From the NCBI GenBank assembly GCA_029935455.1, contig JAOZKI010000001.1, positions 1-64,000 of the forward strand: 64,000 bases of DNA, given 5' to 3'. The notes beneath the pieces were generated by a model. That model was not told where the DNA came from, did no database searches, and saw only the letters and a list, made by a program, of their open reading frames with translations. How positions within the stretch are numbered: the first letter of the stretch is position 1; every line of letters begins with the position of its first letter. Source of the DNA: Lysobacterales bacterium. Its GTDB lineage: Bacteria; Pseudomonadota; Gammaproteobacteria; Xanthomonadales; SZUA-36. Below are positions 56,243 to 64,000 of this stretch, in pieces. Both the position numbers and the translations under genes were made by a program.

Positions 56243-57805
56243 ATGCTGCTTAACGTTCTTGTCTCCTGCTCCCGCGACCTGGCTCGCACACGCAGCCGAA
56301 CCACCAAGCGTGAACGCCTGTGCGCGTGCCTCCGGGGCTGTGAGCAGAGCGAGCTAGCGCTGCTAGTGGATTACCTGTCCGGCATCCTGCCACAGGGCAA
56401 AATTGGACTCGGACCAGCCATTTTCAAACAATTAAATCCGGCGGATGCCCCAAGCCAGGCCCAACTGGAGCTAAAGACCGTGGATCGCTGCTTCAGCGCT
56501 ATTGGCGACAGCACAGGACCGGGTTCACAAAAGACCCGCCTAGGCCTGCTGGAAGACCTGTTTGCCCAGGCCACCACCGCTGAACGTGATTTTCTGCAAC
56601 GTCTGGTACTGGGCACCCTGCGCCAGGGCGCTCTGGAGGCCGCCCTCATTGACGGGATTGCCGCCGCCAATGCCTTACCGGAAGCCGCCGTGCGTCGGGC
56701 AGTCATGCTGGCCGGCAGCGCGGCCCCGGTCGCCGTCGCTGCCCGGCAGCAAGGCCAGCAGGGCCTGGATCAATTCCAACTCACACCCCTGCAACCGGTC
56801 CGCCCCATGCTAGCGCAACCGGCGGCCCGGGTAGATGATGCGCTGGCGCAATTTCCTATGACCCAGCTGGACGTGAAGCTGGACGGCGCACGCATTCAGG
56901 TACATCGTGCCGGCGACACGGTGCGCGTCTACTCGCGCCAGCTCAACGAAGTGGGCTGGAGCCTGCCGGAAGTGCACGAGGCTGTGCAGCGCATGCAACC
57001 GGGCGATTTCATTCTTGATGGCGAGGTGCTGGCCCTGCAAGGGAACGGCAGACCCCGGCCCTTTCAGGTCACCATGCGACGTTTTGGGCGACGTAGCCAG
57101 CTGGAGGAAATGCGCCGGCGCATTCCGCTGAGCTGCTATTTCTTTGATTGCCTCTATTGGCGGGAGTCGCTGATCGACCGTCCCCTGAATGAACGACGCG
57201 AGCAGCTGGAGCAGCTGGTCGGTGCACAGGCGGTGGTTCCCGGACTGCTCACCGGGGCGCCGGAGCAGGCGCGGGATTTCCTGACGCAGGCTTTGGAACA
57301 GGGCCACGAAGGCCTGATGGCGAAAAATCCGGCCAGCACCTATATGGCGGGCAACCGGGGCGGCGACTGGCTGAAAATCAAGCAGGCGCACACGCTGGAT
57401 CTGGTTGTGCTCGGCGCGGAATGGGGCAGCGGCCGGCGCTCTGGCTGGCTGTCGAACCTGCATCTGGGTGCACGGGATGCAAATGGCGACTTCATCATGC
57501 TGGGCAAAACCTTCAAAGGGCTGACCGACAAGCTATTGCGCTGGCAAACAAAGGCCCTGCTCGAGTTGGAGCAAGCGCGCGACGAGCAGACGGTTTACGT
57601 CCATCCGCAACTGGTGGTGGAAATCGCCCTGAATGACATTCAGGCCAGCCCGCACTACCCTGCCGGCCTGGCCTTGCGTTTCGCGCGGGTCAAGGCCTAC
57701 CGGGCAGATAAAACACCAGCCCAGGCCGATACGCTGGCCACCGTGCAACAGCTTTATGAATGGCAAACGGGCCAGACCGCACCCGTCATGAAACGGAGCG
57801 CCTGA
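56243..57805 (+). CDS. ATP-dependent DNA ligase, actinobacterial/archaeal LigB type
   Basis: This 520-residue ligase seals nicks using ATP. Domains are an N-terminal DNA-binding domain (residues 1 to about 190: YLSGILPQGKIGLG, LQRLVLGTLRQGALEAALID), the nucleotidyltransferase with the adenylated Lys212 in QLDVKLDGARIQVHR, GDFILDGEVLAL, GHEGLMAKNPASTY and WLKIKQAHTLDLVVL, and an OB domain (LGKTFKGLTD, YPAGLALRFARVKAYR). It matches mycobacterial LigB-like and archaeal ligases, unlike the short bacterial LigD or periplasmic types. MLLNVLV at 56243 fits the family start better than an ATG at 56219. It leads an operon with lhr and nei. Confidence 0.9.
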   Translation: MLLNVLVSCSRDLARTRSRTTKRERLCACLRGCEQSELALLVDYLSGILPQGKIGLGPAIFKQLNPADAPSQAQLELKTVDRCFSAIGDSTGPGSQKTRLGLLEDLFAQATTAERDFLQRLVLGTLRQGALEAALIDGIAAANALPEAAVRRAVMLAGSAAPVAVAARQQGQQGLDQFQLTPLQPVRPMLAQPAARVDDALAQFPMTQLDVKLDGARIQVHRAGDTVRVYSRQLNEVGWSLPEVHEAVQRMQPGDFILDGEVLALQGNGRPRPFQVTMRRFGRRSQLEEMRRRIPLSCYFFDCLYWRESLIDRPLNERREQLEQLVGAQAVVPGLLTGAPEQARDFLTQALEQGHEGLMAKNPASTYMAGNRGGDWLKIKQAHTLDLVVLGAEWGSGRRSGWLSNLHLGARDANGDFIMLGKTFKGLTDKLLRWQTKALLELEQARDEQTVYVHPQLVVEIALNDIQASPHYPAGLALRFARVKAYRADKTPAQADTLATVQQLYEWQTGQTAPVMKRSA

Positions 57806-57812
57806 GGCAGCT

Positions 57813-62307
<4,495 letters not shown>

Positions 62308-62315
<8 letters not shown>

Positions 62316-63096
62316 AGGCGACACGATTCACAAAATTGCCAACTTCCTTGCCCCGCGCATGGTCGGCGAGCGGGTTCACAAGATCACCCTGGCTCCGCGC
62401 TTCCCTAGGCGCCCCTTTGCCGGTGATACGGTGCGCAGCGTGGAGGCCCACGGCAAGCATCTCTACATCGGCTTCGCCGGCGGCCCAGCCCTGCGCAGCC
62501 ACCTGGGCATGTATGGCTCCTGGCATTTCTACGCGCCCGATGCGCACTGGCAGAAACCCGCCAACCAGGCCTCGCTGATACTGGCAACAGAGCACACGGA
62601 CTATGTGTGCTTCAATGCCAAAGAGGTGGAATGGGTGCGTAGACCCAGCGTCCGGGGGCGTATTCTTGACCAGCGTCTGGGCCCGGATCTGACCACGGGA
62701 CAAGTGGACACCCGCGCTGTTGTGCGCCGCGCGCGGGACCTGCTTGAGCCCGCGACGCCGTTGATCGACGTACTTCTGGATCAGCGCGTGGCCTGCGGCA
62801 TCGGCAACGTTTACAAGTCGGAACTGCTGTTTATTCAGCGACATCGACCCTTGCTGCCGCTTATGGCGATCAGTGACGCGGACCTGGCGGCCAGCTTTGC
62901 GCTGGCGGCCGAACTGCTGGCCAGCAATCTGGGCGGCGGTAAGCGAGTCACGCGCCGGGAAAATGATGGCGCCGGCAGGCTGTGGGTCTATGCCCGTCAA
63001 GGCGCGCCCTGTCTGCGCTGCGAGCATCCGATCGAATACGCCCGGCTGGGGCAGCACCATCGGGGCACCTACTGGTGCCCGCGCTGTCAGCCCTGA
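62308..63096 (+). CDS. Nei-type (endonuclease VIII) DNA glycosylase/AP lyase
   Basis: This 262-residue enzyme of the Fpg/Nei family removes oxidised bases and cuts the abasic site. It starts at GTG in the lhr end and gives (M)PEGDTIHKIANFL: Pro2 is the nucleophile after Met removal, and Glu3 is catalytic. The helix-two-turn-helix motif is LIDVLLDQRVACGIGNVYKSE, and the C-terminal zinc finger has CLRC and CPRC (Cys235, 238, 257, 260) with Arg252 in the HRGTYW loop. The PEGDT variant is typical of actinobacterial Nei rather than E. coli Nei (PEGPE). In mycobacteria nei lies next to lhr, as here. Confidence 0.92.
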
Positions 63097-63105
63097 GGGC
63101 CGGAA

Positions 63106-64000
63106 CTAGCCGCTAGAGCGTGCGTCCAGCCCGTGCTCGGCCAGTAACTGCTCGCGAATGTGCAGCAGATAGAGCGCGATGGCGGTCACGATAACGCCGG
63201 ACAACAGGTAGAGGGACGCGGCCCAGAGACCGAAACGGTCGGTCAGAAACAATCCGACCAGCGGCGCAAAAGCCGCGCCGAAAATCCACGACAGGTTGGT
63301 CGAAAGCGCGCTGGCAGAGTAAGCGTATTTGGGTTTGAAACGTTTGGGCACGATGGCACCGGACTGGCCGTGAGCAAAGCCCAGCAACATGAAGCCCAGC
63401 AGGATAAAGATGGCCGGGTGGCTATCCAGTGTGCCGATGGTCAGGCAGAGCAGGGAAATCATCAGCGTACCCATACCCACCACCCAGCGGCGGCTGAAAT
63501 GGTCTGCCATCCAGCCTGACAGCACCACCATCAGGATCGCCAGGCCACCGCCCAGGAGCTGCAACAGCAAAATGTGGGGAATGGGCCAATCCGTGTATAG
63601 CAGCGCGTAGCCGAGCGGGAATACGGTCACCATATGCAGTAGGGCATAGCTGGCCAACGGCGCGAAGGTGGACAGCAGAATAGGACGCCACTGGGAGCGA
63701 AGCATGTCGCGAATGGGGCTCAGGCGCGTCACCTTCGCATCGGCGCCAAAATCCGTGTTCAACAGACGAATGCGGGCGAAGAGGGACACCACGTTAACCG
63801 CCATCACCGCAAAAAAGGCGAAGCGCCAGCCGTAGGTAATAAATTCTTCGTCAGTCAGGAAGCCAGTCAGCACATAAAACAGCGCGGCGGCGACACAAAA
63901 ACCAATGGGGCTGCCAAGTTGCGGCACCATGGCATAGATGCCCTCGCGCTCCTTCGGAGCGGCATTCTGCAACTGCAGCGTGATGCCATCCCAGGAACCG
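63106..64000 (-). CDS. MFS transporter, MHS-like (5' end beyond window)
   Basis: The visible 298 codons are the C-terminal two thirds or so of a 12-helix major facilitator. The frame stays open to the window end, so the start lies beyond it. NAAPKEREGIYAMVPQLGSP and the helix with LTGFLTDEEFITYGWRFAFF resemble the MHS (metabolite:H+ symporter) subgroup. A second-half motif A-like GWMADHFSRRWV is visible. The substrate is not predictable. It is convergent with the glycosylase gene and probably independent of that operon. Confidence 0.85.
   Translation of the reverse strand, partial: GSWDGITLQLQNAAPKEREGIYAMVPQLGSPIGFCVAAALFYVLTGFLTDEEFITYGWRFAFFAVMAVNVVSLFARIRLLNTDFGADAKVTRLSPIRDMLRSQWRPILLSTFAPLASYALLHMVTVFPLGYALLYTDWPIPHILLLQLLGGGLAILMVVLSGWMADHFSRRWVVGMGTLMISLLCLTIGTLDSHPAIFILLGFMLLGFAHGQSGAIVPKRFKPKYAYSASALSTNLSWIFGAAFAPLVGLFLTDRFGLWAASLYLLSGVIVTAIALYLLHIREQLLAEHGLDARSSG

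Overview
This window is about 64 kb of GC-rich chromosomal DNA that is densely packed with genes, and it looks like a gammaproteobacterium. The evidence is conserved gene order. The macromolecular-synthesis cluster rpsU-yqeY-dnaG lies opposite tsaD-folB-folK. topA-smg-dprA-LysM lies divergent to def-fmt-rsmB-(DUF4390)-ntrYX-trkA. Cytochrome c4-dsbA is divergent to engB, a DUF2782 gene is divergent to polA, and glnA-(DUF4124)-ntrB-ntrC also has the familiar order. The proteins resemble those of free-living, obligately or largely respiratory bacteria: aerobic HemF, cytochrome c4, a glyoxylate shunt, and lipid A and peptidoglycan enzymes. I cannot name the genus. No rRNA, tRNA, CRISPR array or insertion sequence was recognised. 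No gap between genes exceeds about 300 bases.

Layout. 1-17.6 kb: dnaG (cut by the window start), yqeY, rpsU and a gamma-glutamyltransferase on the minus strand; then tsaD, folB and folK; a pteridine-reductase-like SDR; a MidA-like methyltransferase and a VanZ-like protein; cca, an NAD(P)-binding protein and a soluble lytic transglycosylase; a TauE/SafE permease; dsbA and cytochrome c4; engB, hemB and aroE; trmH and an orphan TRAP small permease. 17.6-28 kb: DUF2782, polA, hemF, tsaC, topA, smg, dprA and a LysM protein. 28-38 kb: def, fmt, rsmB, a DUF4390 lipoprotein, an NtrY/NtrX-type two-component pair, trkA, trkH and a small lipoprotein. 38-45 kb: an LpxL-type acyltransferase, dtd, a TRIC-family membrane protein, a small periplasmic protein, then ntrC, ntrB, a DUF4124 protein and glnA. 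glnA has a sigma-54 promoter and two phased NtrC sites. 45-56 kb: uppP, a PQQ-type sugar dehydrogenase, a lower-GC TolB-like/TPR membrane protein that looks acquired, an M28 peptidase, aceA, aceB and a divergent LysR regulator. 56-63 kb: an ATP-dependent DNA ligase, a full-length Lhr helicase and a Nei-type glycosylase in one tight operon. 63.1 kb to the end: an MHS-like MFS transporter cut by the window end.

How the genes fit together. Most of the window is housekeeping: translation (S21, Def, Fmt, RsmB, Dtd, Cca, TrmH, and TsaC plus TsaD for t6A), replication and repair (DnaG, PolA, TopA, DprA), folate and heme synthesis, and envelope assembly. Two nitrogen-type two-component systems lie within 12 kb. 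The NtrBC pair is canonical and is linked to glnA. The NtrYX pair has a response regulator whose AAA+ domain has lost the sigma-54 contact motif. The most unusual locus is the ligase-Lhr-Nei operon. All three proteins resemble actinobacterial enzymes, and together they could form a dedicated DNA repair pathway. Other points worth a second look are the tRNA nucleotidyltransferase with an apparently dead HD domain, DsbA with a CNHC active site, the TRAP DctQ subunit without partners, and the low-GC TPR gene.
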